A stretch of DNA of 64,000 nt from Cupriavidus sp. 2SB (GCF_005503625.1 NZ_SCMX01000007.1:62001-126000); one strand, 5' to 3'. Positions 31,551 to 40,143 are shown, counted from the first letter of the stretch. Made by a program: numbers and translations. The notes: generated by a model not told the origin, from the sequence alone.

Positions 31551-32423
31551 TTAAAGAAAAATCTCGTCCTTGGGAGACTGCTGGGTGAGTTGAAGGCGCG
31601 GGTGGCTCAACAGAAGGGCGCTTTCGACTTTGGTGAGCCCTGCGTCCTGCTCAACCGTCTGTCGTGCGATCGCAACGTCGGCGATCTTTTGGTTCTGGTC
31701 GTCAAGCCTGGTCTTGTACATGGTGTAGCGATCGGACTTGGCAGAATCAGCTTGCTGACTCTGCGCACCTGCACGCTGCCTTGGCGGTGCTGCATCGACG
31801 CCACTCGCTCCGGGAGGAGGGGTGTCGGTGAGCCCAGGCCCGCGATCCGGACTACCAAACTTGGCGTGTAGGCCTTCCAAGTACTTCACGTCACTGAAGA
31901 GGTTCATATGTACGTCAGCGCCGAATCCAAGCAACGACATACATTTGCTCATCCCATCCGTGAAGCTCTTCTTTGGCGCCTCTTCGTCAGTGAAGACGCC
32001 GTGGCTCGTACGCCCGACAAACGTCGTCTGGCCGAACTGTTCGATCTCACCGCGTCGAATCTCACCTCTCCACTCCATCTCGTACCAGAAGCGAACGCGC
32101 AATTTATGGATCAGCTCGCGCCCCCAAGAGTTGCCGTTCTCGTCCCAGCCCAACGGAGACCCCTCCAGAATCTCTTCCGAAACAATGGTGCACCCCCAAC
32201 CTAGTCCCATTGGACCGAACAGCTTGGTGGCTTTCTGGACGAGGTAGGTTGGAGTAACTGCAGTACCTGAGAACCCGCCGTGGCTGAACTCCTTCGTGAA
32301 CGTTGGATCTGTATGAAACACCTTGTCCCAGACATGAGCACAGCCTTCACCCAAGGGTCCTTGCATCCACCCCGGAACCGGTAAGTTGGTCCCCTTGCTG
32401 TTGTTGCTGCCGTTTTCACTCAT
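31551..32423 (-). CDS. Rad52/Sak-like single-strand annealing protein (candidate)
   Basis: 290 aa. Residues about 45-175 match the pattern of Rad52-superfamily annealing proteins: TPTYLVQKATKLFGPMGLGWG, then a beta-sheet (KLRVRFWYEMEWRGEIRRGEIEQFG), then KKSFTDGMSKCMSLLGFGADVHM, the position of the family's Lys-rich helix (usually KKAETDAIKRAL...). The C-terminal third is Pro/Gln-rich and probably disordered. Such proteins anneal single strands after transfer and make hybrid elements. A leftward transfer-promoter motif (about 32538-32556) lies upstream, so it heads the leftward operon with traD. Family call moderate. Confidence 0.6.
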   Translation of the reverse strand: MSENGSNNSKGTNLPVPGWMQGPLGEGCAHVWDKVFHTDPTFTKEFSHGGFSGTAVTPTYLVQKATKLFGPMGLGWGCTIVSEEILEGSPLGWDENGNSWGRELIHKLRVRFWYEMEWRGEIRRGEIEQFGQTTFVGRTSHGVFTDEEAPKKSFTDGMSKCMSLLGFGADVHMNLFSDVKYLEGLHAKFGSPDRGPGLTDTPPPGASGVDAAPPRQRAGAQSQQADSAKSDRYTMYKTRLDDQNQKIADVAIARQTVEQDAGLTKVESALLLSHPRLQLTQQSPKDEIFL

Positions 32424-32646
32424 TCATCGACCCTCCTATGACTGATGCGGGAATGCCTTGCGAAGAGGTATGCGGCACAACGTCGGATAAGGCCTACAGG
32501 CCGGGTTGCGGACAGACTTGTCTCGGCTTACGCTTGCGAATACTTAACACGTCGTTATAATTCTATTGTGCTCGCGAAACGTTTGCAATCGTTGCACTCT
32601 TTATCGGTACGCGTTATTCTTCGCCATCACATCATCCTGTATCGCA
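32424..32646. promoter_or_regulatory. Divergent promoter region between the two transfer operons
   Basis: Leftward motif GACGTGTTAAGTATTC (minus strand, about 32538-32556). Rightward motif ATCGGTACGCGTTATTC at 32603-32619. A GTATCGCA block at 32639-32646 directly abuts the start codon of the OmpA-like gene. Confidence 0.5.
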
Positions 32647-33273
32647 ATGACCCGACTTCTCAAACCGGCAGTCGCCCTTGTGTTCGCGAGCCTCGCGTGG
32701 CAGGCGTGGGCGCTGGACGCGCATCAGATCGTCGTTCCCCAAAGCGACGGCATCGCAATTGAGCCCGCCCATCGCGCTCACGTTTTGTCCGACCAGCAGC
32801 GGAACTTCCAACTGAAGCGCGATGGCGCTTTCTGGATGGTCATGGAACCCGCACGCTCGCGCGCACTGATACCGGAGGAGGAAGCTCGCCTGGCGGCAGA
32901 GGAAGCCAGCTTGAACGCCGCGCCCAAGGATTCGACGCCCGTAGCGGCTGCGACTCTCCATTTCTCGTTCAACCGGGCAAAGCCTGTGTCTTGGAGCCCG
33001 CTGGCCAAAGTGCTGAATCAGGCCCAGACTTCATCGGCGCGCATCACCGTGGTCGGCCACGCCGACGAGGTGGGAACCGCTCAGTACAACAAGCGACTCT
33101 CCGAGGTCCGCGCAAACGAGGTTCGTCGCTACCTGACGGCAAAGGGCGTCGATCCCGCTCGGATCAGTGTTGAAGGGCGGGGCAAACTCGAGCCGGTTGC
33201 CCCTGGTGATGGCGTACGGAACCGGCGGGCGGTCATTGACGTCCTGGCATTTCCGCAGGGGGCAGGCCAGTGA
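32647..33273 (+). CDS. OmpA-family peptidoglycan-associated protein at the head of the tra operon
   Basis: 208 aa with a signal peptide ending near AWA-LDAH. The C-terminal 110 residues carry an OmpA-like domain: TVVGHADEVGTAQYNKRLSEVRANEVRRYL, ISVEGRGKLEP and a final NRRAVIDVL, the motifs that bind the diaminopimelate of peptidoglycan. It lacks a beta-barrel. It would anchor the secretion channel or pilus to the wall. The start has no Shine-Dalgarno; GTATCGCA precedes the ATG directly. Its stop overlaps the traL start (GTGA), so it is coupled with the main transfer operon. OmpA-like proteins are not a standard F component. Confidence 0.8.
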   Translation: MTRLLKPAVALVFASLAWQAWALDAHQIVVPQSDGIAIEPAHRAHVLSDQQRNFQLKRDGAFWMVMEPARSRALIPEEEARLAAEEASLNAAPKDSTPVAAATLHFSFNRAKPVSWSPLAKVLNQAQTSSARITVVGHADEVGTAQYNKRLSEVRANEVRRYLTAKGVDPARISVEGRGKLEPVAPGDGVRNRRAVIDVLAFPQGAGQ

Positions 33274-33554
33274 AAGAGATTGATATCCCGCGCTACGTCG
33301 ACAATCAACCCCAGCTGTTCTTCTGGGAACTTGACGAAGCCATCATTTTCATCGGTTGTTTAGCCGGCGGAATCTCACTGGGCGGCTACTTCACGCTCGT
33401 CAGCATGGCGCTCGGTTACGGGGCAGTGAAGGCGTTCCGACGCTTCAAGAATGGTTCGCTGGAAGGCATCCTCTACCACCTGTGCTATTGGGCTGGGCTC
33501 ATGGCGCTGAACAAGCAGTATCAGGACTCCTCGAAGCGCGACTTCTTCTACTAG
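33270..33554 (+). CDS. traL: Type IV secretion inner-membrane protein TraL
   Basis: 94 aa, GTG start overlapping the previous stop (GTGA). It matches TraL in length and layout: N-terminal KEIDIPRYVDNQPQLFFWELDE, a double membrane hairpin (AIIFIGCLAGGISLGGYFTLVSMALGYG) and a polar C-terminus. TraL is an inner-membrane core component of the F-type pilus system. Short spacing to traE, but traE has its own promoter-like motif at 33581. Confidence 0.92.
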   Translation: MKEIDIPRYVDNQPQLFFWELDEAIIFIGCLAGGISLGGYFTLVSMALGYGAVKAFRRFKNGSLEGILYHLCYWAGLMALNKQYQDSSKRDFFY

Positions 33555-33578
33555 AACCCGCCCTTTTTTAGTTATCTA

Positions 33579-33604
33579 TTATCGGTACGTGTTATGTATC
33601 CGTA
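33579..33604 (+). promoter_or_regulatory. Transfer-promoter motif (best copy) before traE
   Basis: TATCGGTACGTGTTATG followed by TATCCGTA. It matches the copy before trbI (40120-40143) at about 21 of 24 positions. The TGTTATGTAT part could be an extended -10, with a start site near 33606, about 20 bases before traE. Confidence 0.6.
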
Positions 33605-33625
33605 CAGCAACCGAACGGAGTTTTG

Positions 33626-34348
33626 ATGAAGATGCCGCTGCTTACCTCCACATGGGAGGGCTCCAACAAGCTGGCCAGCGTAATGATTCTGTCGAACGTC
33701 ATTCTTGCCGTGGGCGTGGTCATTGCCGTTGGCAAGCTGGTCACCGACCACGAAGTCACTCGCATCGTGCCGCCACACCTCACAAAGGCGGTCTCCGTTG
33801 GCTGGGAATCTGCCGACCAGGAGTATCTGGAGAGCTTCGGGTCGTACGTGGCGACGCTCACAGCGAACATCACTCCGAAGAACGTCGATTTCGTGATCGA
33901 GCGGCTTTCTGGCCTGGTCACCCCACGGGTCTACACCAACGTTCGTCAGCAACTGCTGGTGCTGAGCAAGAACCCAGTCTTCAAACACAACGGCGGCTCG
34001 GTTCGCTTCGACCCGTCGAAGGTTGTTTCCGAGAAGGAGACGGAGAAGGTCTTCATCCTTGGCCAGATGACCACCCAGAGCATCGGCGGCAAGGATACGA
34101 AGAACTATGTAATCGAGATGAAGGTCGTCATGCGTGACGGGCGTCCATGGGTGGACAGCCTTGACCATTACGAAGGCTCCGACCCTCATACGCTCACGTG
34201 GATCGAGAAGAATCCGGTCCTCGCTCAAGAGGCCCGCCGTCGACAAGCGGAGAGTGCTGCTACGCAGGCCGATCAGATCCTCAAGCAGCAGGCCGCCGAA
34301 TCCGTGAGCATCCAGCCCCTGAACACAACCAAGGAGGTTGCGCAATGA
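33626..34348 (+). CDS. traE: Type IV secretion protein TraE (VirB8-like role)
   Basis: 240 aa from ATG 33626 (GGAG five bases upstream). Start region MKMPLLTSTWEGSNKLASVMILSNVILAVGVV contains the single membrane helix. The rest is a periplasmic domain typical of TraE (GSYVATLTANITPKNVDFVIERLSG, KNYVIEMKVVMRDGRPWV). TraE helps assemble the core channel. The C-terminal tail is Gln/Ala-rich and its stop overlaps the traK start (ATGA). The longer TTG-initiated form at 33623 is one codon longer and less likely. Confidence 0.92.
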   Translation: MKMPLLTSTWEGSNKLASVMILSNVILAVGVVIAVGKLVTDHEVTRIVPPHLTKAVSVGWESADQEYLESFGSYVATLTANITPKNVDFVIERLSGLVTPRVYTNVRQQLLVLSKNPVFKHNGGSVRFDPSKVVSEKETEKVFILGQMTTQSIGGKDTKNYVIEMKVVMRDGRPWVDSLDHYEGSDPHTLTWIEKNPVLAQEARRRQAESAATQADQILKQQAAESVSIQPLNTTKEVAQ

Positions 34349-35202
34349 AGCGCCTCGCACTAGCTGTCGCCGCGCTGATCGCGCTACCAGTCCTCGCGGA
34401 CGAACTGCCCCCGCCGGTCCCCGGCAAGAAGCTCTCGGCGGCAGAGTCTCGCCTCGCGGAGATTGCCGCCAAGCGGGTACAGAAAGTCCCCGCACAGAAC
34501 CTGCCCGGCTTGGGCACCATGCCAGGCGACACCCAGGTGTACAAGCCGCAGGTTGTCCGCGTGAGCCCAGACCGCAATGAGGTGATCAACGTTTCGTCGG
34601 GCCTGCCCAATCGTATCGCGACACCGTTTGCAAACCCCCAGGCCATCGACGGGCAATCGGCTGACGTCGAAGTAAAGGCGGTGGGGCAGTCCCTCTACGT
34701 CACGATGAAGACCGATCGCTCGGTGGCACTGTATGTGACCGGTGACAAGCCAAACGATCCTGTCGTTTCGCTGACGCTCGTCCCCAAGAGCCTCCCTGCA
34801 CAGACGATCACCCTCCAACTGGACAAGCCCGCTGCAAGCACGGGCGCAGTGCCCGGCGACGAAGAGCGGGGCGCCGACAGCTCGGTCTATACCGATCGCT
34901 TGCGCTACGTTCTGCGTCAGATCGCTCTTGGCAAGGTGCCGGAAGGCTTCTCGGACGGCGTTCTTCCGAAGTCAGTCGCACGGATGGGGCCGGTGATCGC
35001 CTACCCATTGACCCGCTACTCGGGCCCTACCTACGACATCTTCCGCTACCGCATCGAGGCCTCGGCCGATAGCGTCGATCTCGACGAGGGCGCGTTCTAC
35101 ACCGACGGCGTGCGTGCCGTGGCCTTCTTCCCATACGCCGCGTTGCGCAAGGGCGAGTCGACCGAAGTGTTCATCGTTTCCGACAAGACGGAGAGCAACT
35201 GA
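34345..35202 (+). CDS. traK: Type IV secretion secretin-like protein TraK (VirB9-like role)
   Basis: 285 aa, ATG 34345 with a full AAGGAGG upstream. Signal peptide ends near LPVLADELP. The rest matches TraK: an N-terminal Pro-rich linker, then beta-rich domains (GQSLYVTMKTDRSVALYVTGDK, VVSLTLVPKSLPAQTITLQLD) and a C-terminal IFRYRIEASADSVDLDEGAFYTDGVRAVAFF. TraK forms the outer-membrane ring with TraV and TraB. Its start overlaps the traE stop. Confidence 0.92.
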   Translation: MKRLALAVAALIALPVLADELPPPVPGKKLSAAESRLAEIAAKRVQKVPAQNLPGLGTMPGDTQVYKPQVVRVSPDRNEVINVSSGLPNRIATPFANPQAIDGQSADVEVKAVGQSLYVTMKTDRSVALYVTGDKPNDPVVSLTLVPKSLPAQTITLQLDKPAASTGAVPGDEERGADSSVYTDRLRYVLRQIALGKVPEGFSDGVLPKSVARMGPVIAYPLTRYSGPTYDIFRYRIEASADSVDLDEGAFYTDGVRAVAFFPYAALRKGESTEVFIVSDKTESN

Positions 35203-35203
35203 C

Positions 35204-36427
35204 ATGTCTGAGTCGCTTTCCGACAAGTTCAAGAAGAAGTGGCTGGACTTGCCACCACGGTCCCGAACGGTCATCGCAATCGCAGTGCTTTTCGGCTCGA
35301 TGGTGGCTATCGGGTCGCTGTTCATCAAACCGCACAGCAAGCCCCGTAAGCAGGTTGAGCAGCCAACGGTAAGCAACATGCTGCTTCCCAAGCCCAAGGA
35401 CACCACGGGGGAACAGCTGTCCGCGCAGAACTCTGCCACCCAGAAAGACGTCGACAGACTCAAGGGCGATCTGGAGGCAGCCGCGAAAGACAGCAGGGCT
35501 CTTCAGGCACGGATCGACGAGATGGAGAGGGAACGCAAGCAGCCGGCAAACGGCGTTACCTCGGACATGATGAAAGAACTCATGGAAATGAAGGGCCGCC
35601 TCGAGGCCATGGAGCGCAAAGGCACCGCCCCTGGGAAGGCGCCGGCACTCTCCGACCCGTTGCCGGTTCCGACCGAAGGTGGGAAGGCCGGAGAGGAACC
35701 GCCAGAGCGTGCCAAAGAGCAGGAAGTATCGCGCATTCGAGTATCGGGCAATGCAGCCACGGCCACTGTAGCTCAAGCCAAGCAGGAATCGAAGCCGACA
35801 CCGTACCTCACCGCGGGCTCCATGTTCGAAGCGATCCTTCTGAACGGTATGGATGCGCCCACCAACTCGGTTGCGCAGAAGAATCCCATGCCGGCTGTGA
35901 TGCGGATCAAGACTGAAGCGCTGCTGCCGAATCAGTACAGCCACGATATCAAGGAGTGCTTTGTACTGGTATCCGGCTTCGGGATCTTGTCGAGCGAGCG
36001 GGCCCAACTCAGGACTGAAACCCTTTCCTGTGTCCGCGAAGGAGGCAAAACCATGGAAGCCAAGGTCGACGGCTACGTAGTCGGCGAGGACGGCCGGGTT
36101 GGCGCTCGTGGCCGCCTCGTCTCCAAACAGGGGCAGAAGATCGCGCAGGCTCTCACGGCTGGTGTCCTGAGCGGCTTCGCAACGGCGCTCACGCCAACGC
36201 AAGTGCCCCGCCTGGACCTGAGCACCGGCGGCAACAACTTCATCAGTACCCAACGCGCGACGCCTCAATCGATCCTCGAAACCGGCGTGGCAAAAGGCTT
36301 CTCCTCCTCCGCGACCATGGTTTCGCAGTTCTACCTGGAACTGGCAAAGGAGATGACGCCGGTGGTCGAGATTGATGCTGGCCGCAAGCTGACTGTCGTC
36401 CTCATCAAGGGCGTCGAACTCAAGTAA
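35204..36427 (+). CDS. traB: Type IV secretion scaffold protein TraB (VirB10-like)
   Basis: 407 aa from ATG 35204. An N-terminal cytosolic segment and a membrane helix (TVIAIAVLFGSMVAIGSLF) precede a coiled-coil (about 80-150, DRLKGDLEAAAKDSRALQARIDEMERER). A Pro-rich part follows. The C-terminal beta-barrel region has the VirB10-like LTAGSMFEAILLNGMDAPTNS and KLTVVLIKGVELK end. TraB spans both membranes and links the TraK/TraV ring to the inner ATPases. The start lies 2 bp after the traK stop, with GGAG upstream in ACGGAGAGC. Confidence 0.92.
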   Translation: MSESLSDKFKKKWLDLPPRSRTVIAIAVLFGSMVAIGSLFIKPHSKPRKQVEQPTVSNMLLPKPKDTTGEQLSAQNSATQKDVDRLKGDLEAAAKDSRALQARIDEMERERKQPANGVTSDMMKELMEMKGRLEAMERKGTAPGKAPALSDPLPVPTEGGKAGEEPPERAKEQEVSRIRVSGNAATATVAQAKQESKPTPYLTAGSMFEAILLNGMDAPTNSVAQKNPMPAVMRIKTEALLPNQYSHDIKECFVLVSGFGILSSERAQLRTETLSCVREGGKTMEAKVDGYVVGEDGRVGARGRLVSKQGQKIAQALTAGVLSGFATALTPTQVPRLDLSTGGNNFISTQRATPQSILETGVAKGFSSSATMVSQFYLELAKEMTPVVEIDAGRKLTVVLIKGVELK

Positions 36428-36447
36428 ACGGGTCAAGGAGGCCCACC

Positions 36448-37122
36448 ATGAAATTTCGACTTCTTCTCGCGACGCTTCCACTGCTCGCGACCGGCTGCTC
36501 ATCGATCTTGAACACAGCGGACAACGATTCCTTCTCGTGCCCGGGTATGCCGCAGGGAATCATCTGCAAGACGCCGCTGGCCGTCTACAAATCGACGAAC
36601 CAGATGCCGCAACCGACGGAGAGCGATCGCCCCTTTGGGTCTTCAGGAGCTCGTGGCGTTCAGGCGGGGGACGATCAGGGAAACGTTGCGCGCCCTGAGC
36701 TCACCGGCGGTGTTGCCGCAGGTGCGCCAGGGCTGATCCAAACGTCCGTCCCGGGTTCCGCCCAGGCCAACGGAACGGCACGCCCGGTCCGCAAGCCGGC
36801 GCAGGTCATGCGCATCTGGATCGCTCCGTGGATCGATAGCAAGGACGATCTTCACTACCCGTCATATCTGTACACCGAGGTACAACCGCGCCGCTGGTCG
36901 TTCGGCAAGTCCGAGTTCGCCGGCAAGGGCATGGTTGTTCCTCATCGTGAGCTCGCAGCGGTCGCTCCGATTCCCCAGGAATCGGGCCGGCCGAACGGGA
37001 AACCTGCAGCGCAAAGAACTCCCGGGGGGGATGCGCCGCAGGCAGACGCCAACCAGCCGTATCAGGGGACCGATGTGACGAAGCTTGGCATGCCATCTCC
37101 CTCGGACATTAACCTCGAGTGA
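36448..37122 (+). CDS. traV: Outer-membrane lipoprotein TraV
   Basis: 224 aa, ATG 36448 after CAAGGAG. A lipobox LLATGC (Cys 17) gives a lipid-modified N-terminus. The first half has the TraV cysteine pattern (SFSCPGMPQGIICKTPLAVYKSTN), then a Gly/Pro-rich disordered linker, then a conserved end (APWIDSKDDLHYPSYLYTEVQPRRWSFG). TraV anchors the TraK/TraB core to the outer membrane. The Pro/Gln-rich C-terminal tail is longer than in F TraV. Confidence 0.9.
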   Translation: MKFRLLLATLPLLATGCSSILNTADNDSFSCPGMPQGIICKTPLAVYKSTNQMPQPTESDRPFGSSGARGVQAGDDQGNVARPELTGGVAAGAPGLIQTSVPGSAQANGTARPVRKPAQVMRIWIAPWIDSKDDLHYPSYLYTEVQPRRWSFGKSEFAGKGMVVPHRELAAVAPIPQESGRPNGKPAAQRTPGGDAPQADANQPYQGTDVTKLGMPSPSDINLE

Positions 37123-37149
37123 TCATTTCCACATTAGGAGAAATCTTCC

Positions 37150-37446
37150 ATGAACCGCATTACCAACAACAAGCAAGCTCTGCTGACCATGGCCATGATG
37201 GCACTCGTGCTTGCGGTCAACGCGTCCGCGGCCTCGGATACCACGTTCGCGCAGATCGTGACCCGACTGTCTGACTGGATGACCGGCTCGCTGGGCACGG
37301 TTTTCGCGCTCGGCTCGCTGGCTGTCGGCCTGGCCATCGGCGTCGTCAAGCAGTCCGTGATGAGCGTGGTGACCGGTGTGGCGGTGGCTCTGTCCGCCTC
37401 CCTGGGCCCTGGCGTCCTGCAAGGTCTTTTCACGGCAACTCTGTAA
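37150..37446 (+). CDS. traA: Pilin subunit TraA
   Basis: 98 aa with a long signal (MNRITNNKQALLTMAMMALVLAVNASA, likely cleaved after residue 27). The mature peptide of about 71 residues has two hydrophobic helices separated by a short basic loop (GVVKQSVMS), the layout of F pilin. F pilin matures to 70 residues. The start ATG 37150 follows TTAGGAG. It is 28 bp after traV and 131 bp before traC. No peptide acetylation gene (traX) is visible nearby. Confidence 0.9.
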   Translation: MNRITNNKQALLTMAMMALVLAVNASAASDTTFAQIVTRLSDWMTGSLGTVFALGSLAVGLAIGVVKQSVMSVVTGVAVALSASLGPGVLQGLFTATL

Positions 37447-37576
37447 TGCTCGTGCCTCCGGCTTTCGTCGGAGGCCGCGTTGCACTGCCAATCTCGAAAC
37501 TGGTTCGCGGCTCCGGCCGCGAACTTGTCTTCTAAAACGTATCCCCCATTCAGAATCACAAGGCAAGGAAATCACG

Positions 37577-40039
37577 ATGCTCGGGTCTCAAAAATCGAAG
37601 GGTTCCAAGTCCACGCCCACCATTGACGGAGACCGGGACAACGTTCCTTACGCCAAGATCACTGTTCGCGCGTGGGACCCGGATACAAATCTGCTCCTGG
37701 CGTCCGACAAGGGCGAGCACTATCTGGGCGCTTGCTTCATCGCGGAACCGCTGAAAGGCGCGGACGACGCGACCGTCGACAAGTTCCGCTCGGCGTTGAG
37801 TATGCCGTTCCCGGCCGGGACATTTATTCAAATCGGACTCCTGTCTTCCCCCGACGCAGACGAATTCTTCGACGCGTACATGGCAGGGAAAGACACTGAG
37901 AACGAAGTGCTCCGCGCGCTCGCAGAGCAGCATGTCTCGTACGTCCGGAATGGCCGCCATGAGCCTCTGGTTACCCGCAGTGGCGTATTGGTGAACCGGC
38001 AGCGGCTCATCCTTACGATCAAGACGCCTTGCGCTCGCGCACTCCCCTCCGCCGCGGATATCGCGGCTGCTCGGGAGACAGTCGACCGCGTTCAGGAAGC
38101 ATTCAAGGCCGCAGAACTCCAGACCGTCCAGCTCGACGCTCAGGGATACCTCGTTCTTCTCCGCCTGATCGCGAATATGTACGAGCACCCGAGCTTCCAC
38201 TACGACGAAACCCGTCCTATCCGAGAGCAGGTCTTCTTCCCCGGTGACTCGATCAACTACGACGATCCGAAGCTCATCAACTTCAATGATGGGGCGCACT
38301 TCGCCAAGGTCATGAGCGTCAAGCACTTCCCGAAAAGGGCGAGCTTGGCCATCATGAACCACATGATTGGCGACCCCCTGGGCCTGTCGAACCAGATCAC
38401 AGACCCCTACTACATGGTGCTGACCCTTCACTACCCTGATCAGGTGAAGAAGGTCGACTGGGTCAAAAGCCGATCCTCCATGCTGAATCACCAGGTATTC
38501 GGCCCAACGGCGCACCTGATCCCAGCTCTTGGCTACAAGAAGCATGGAATGGACGTCCTGGTCCACGACATCGAAGGCAAGGGCTCCATCGTCTGTGAGG
38601 CGAACTTCACGCTCTTCCTGTTCTCCCGCAGCAAGGAGAAGCTCAACAAGCTCGCGGCCGGCCTGCGCGCCTACTACACCAGTCTGGCATTCGAGATCCG
38701 AGAGGACAGCCGTATTCTCGAGCCCCTCTGGAACAACCTCCTGCCTCTGAACACATCTCTCGAGGGAATCCAGAATCTGTTCCGGTTTCACACGATGGGC
38801 GTCACCCACGCCGTGCAGTTCATGCCAGTCATCGGTGAATGGACCGGCAGCGGGCGAAATGGGGCGCTCCTCCTCGTAACGCGCCGCGGACAACCTGCGC
38901 TGATCGATCTGTACGAGTCAACAACCAATTACAACGGCATCGTGTTCGCCGAGGCCGGCGCCGGTAAGTCGTTCCTTACCCAGAAGATCGTCAGCGACTA
39001 CCTGGCCGAGGGCGCAAAAGTCTGGGCAATTGATGCCGGTCGCTCATACTTCAAGCTATGCAAGGCAGCCAAGGGCTCATTTGTCGAGTTCAAGGCTGAC
39101 TCTGATCTGTGCCTGAATCCATTCACCTTCATAGACAACCTCGAGGAGGAAATGGACATCATCAAGGCGATGATCGCCAAAATGGCAGCCCCCGACGAGG
39201 CGTTGGGTGCGTATGCGATGTCCCGTCTTGAAGAGGCGATCACCAGCGTCTATCAAAAGTATGGCCGCAACGCGTCCGTCAAGGCGGTGGCCGAGTTCTG
39301 CCTGCAGCAGCCCGACGAAGACACCCAGCGCCTTGGCCGTCAGCTTTATCCGTTCGCAGGCGGGGCCTACACTCGATGGTTCGAGGGCGAAAACAACCTG
39401 GACATGAACAACGCTTTCGTTGTTCTGGAACTTAGCGACCTGAAGGGTCGGAAGGCGCTCCAGCAGGTTGTGCTGCTTCAGTTGATGTCGCGCATCAACT
39501 ACGACATGTTCCTCACACGTGGTCGGAAGAAGATCCTGATCATTGACGAGGCCTGGGAACTGCTCGACGACCCCGTCATGGGCAAGGCAATGGAGGCCCT
39601 CTATCGCAAGGCGCGAAAGGAGAAGGGCGCCGTGCTGATCGTCACGCAATCGATTGAAGACCTCTACAACTCGCCGAACGCTCGCGCAATTGCCGCCAAC
39701 TCGGCATGGCAGTTCATCCTGAAGCAGAACAGCGAGTCCATTGACGGTGCGATCGCAGGCGGGCACTTCAAGATCGAGCCCTACGGTGCGCATATGCTCA
39801 AGACTGTGCATACGATTCCCGGAAAGTACTCGGAAGTCATGGTGAAGCAGAGCGAAAGCCAGTGGGGCATTTTCCGGCTAACCGTTGACCGCTTCACACA
39901 GGTCCTGTTCTCCACCAAGGATGACGAGCGCGACACCATCTTCGATGCCATCGACCGCGGGGATAGTGTCGTCGAAGCAGTCCATCGCTTTATCGACCAG
40001 GAAGCAGCGGCAGCCGAGGACGCGCTCCTGGCCGCGTAG
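37577..40039 (+). CDS. traC: Type IV secretion ATPase TraC (VirB4-like)
   Basis: 820 aa from ATG 37577 (CAAGGAA upstream). The N-terminal half matches TraC/VirB4; residues about 440-790 form the ATPase: Walker A AEAGAGKSF and Walker B KKILIIDEAWELLDD. ATP hydrolysis here drives pilus assembly at the inner membrane. The long open frame extends upstream to 37376, but that part lies between traA and the ribosome site and is rejected. A terminator follows, and the next gene has its own promoter motif, so the main operon is split after traC. Confidence 0.93.
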   Translation: MLGSQKSKGSKSTPTIDGDRDNVPYAKITVRAWDPDTNLLLASDKGEHYLGACFIAEPLKGADDATVDKFRSALSMPFPAGTFIQIGLLSSPDADEFFDAYMAGKDTENEVLRALAEQHVSYVRNGRHEPLVTRSGVLVNRQRLILTIKTPCARALPSAADIAAARETVDRVQEAFKAAELQTVQLDAQGYLVLLRLIANMYEHPSFHYDETRPIREQVFFPGDSINYDDPKLINFNDGAHFAKVMSVKHFPKRASLAIMNHMIGDPLGLSNQITDPYYMVLTLHYPDQVKKVDWVKSRSSMLNHQVFGPTAHLIPALGYKKHGMDVLVHDIEGKGSIVCEANFTLFLFSRSKEKLNKLAAGLRAYYTSLAFEIREDSRILEPLWNNLLPLNTSLEGIQNLFRFHTMGVTHAVQFMPVIGEWTGSGRNGALLLVTRRGQPALIDLYESTTNYNGIVFAEAGAGKSFLTQKIVSDYLAEGAKVWAIDAGRSYFKLCKAAKGSFVEFKADSDLCLNPFTFIDNLEEEMDIIKAMIAKMAAPDEALGAYAMSRLEEAITSVYQKYGRNASVKAVAEFCLQQPDEDTQRLGRQLYPFAGGAYTRWFEGENNLDMNNAFVVLELSDLKGRKALQQVVLLQLMSRINYDMFLTRGRKKILIIDEAWELLDDPVMGKAMEALYRKARKEKGAVLIVTQSIEDLYNSPNARAIAANSAWQFILKQNSESIDGAIAGGHFKIEPYGAHMLKTVHTIPGKYSEVMVKQSESQWGIFRLTVDRFTQVLFSTKDDERDTIFDAIDRGDSVVEAVHRFIDQEAAAAEDALLAA

Positions 40040-40062
40040 CAGATACGACACGATCCTCGGAA

Positions 40063-40092
40063 AATGCCCGCAATTGCGGGCATTCTTCTTTT
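40063..40092 (+). terminator. Rho-independent terminator after traC
   Basis: AATGCCCGC-aatt-GCGGGCATT stem and TCTTCTTTT tail. Confidence 0.9.
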
Positions 40093-40117
40093 CACCACGC
40101 ACTTCTAGCCATACGTC

Positions 40118-40143
40118 GTATCCGTACGTGTTATGCTTCCGTA
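40118..40143 (+). promoter_or_regulatory. Transfer-promoter motif before trbI
   Basis: ATCCGTACGTGTTATG followed by CTTCCGTA (40120-40143). Nearly identical to the copy before traE. It lies right after the traC terminator and would start the trbI-traG operon. Confidence 0.6.

Noticed and set aside
35171..36502. A 443-codon minus-strand frame over traB
   Set aside because: Antisense to a well-supported gene in the tra operon.
37556..38893. A 445-codon minus-strand frame over traC
   Set aside because: Mirror of a clear VirB4-type ATPase; high GC permits long antisense frames.
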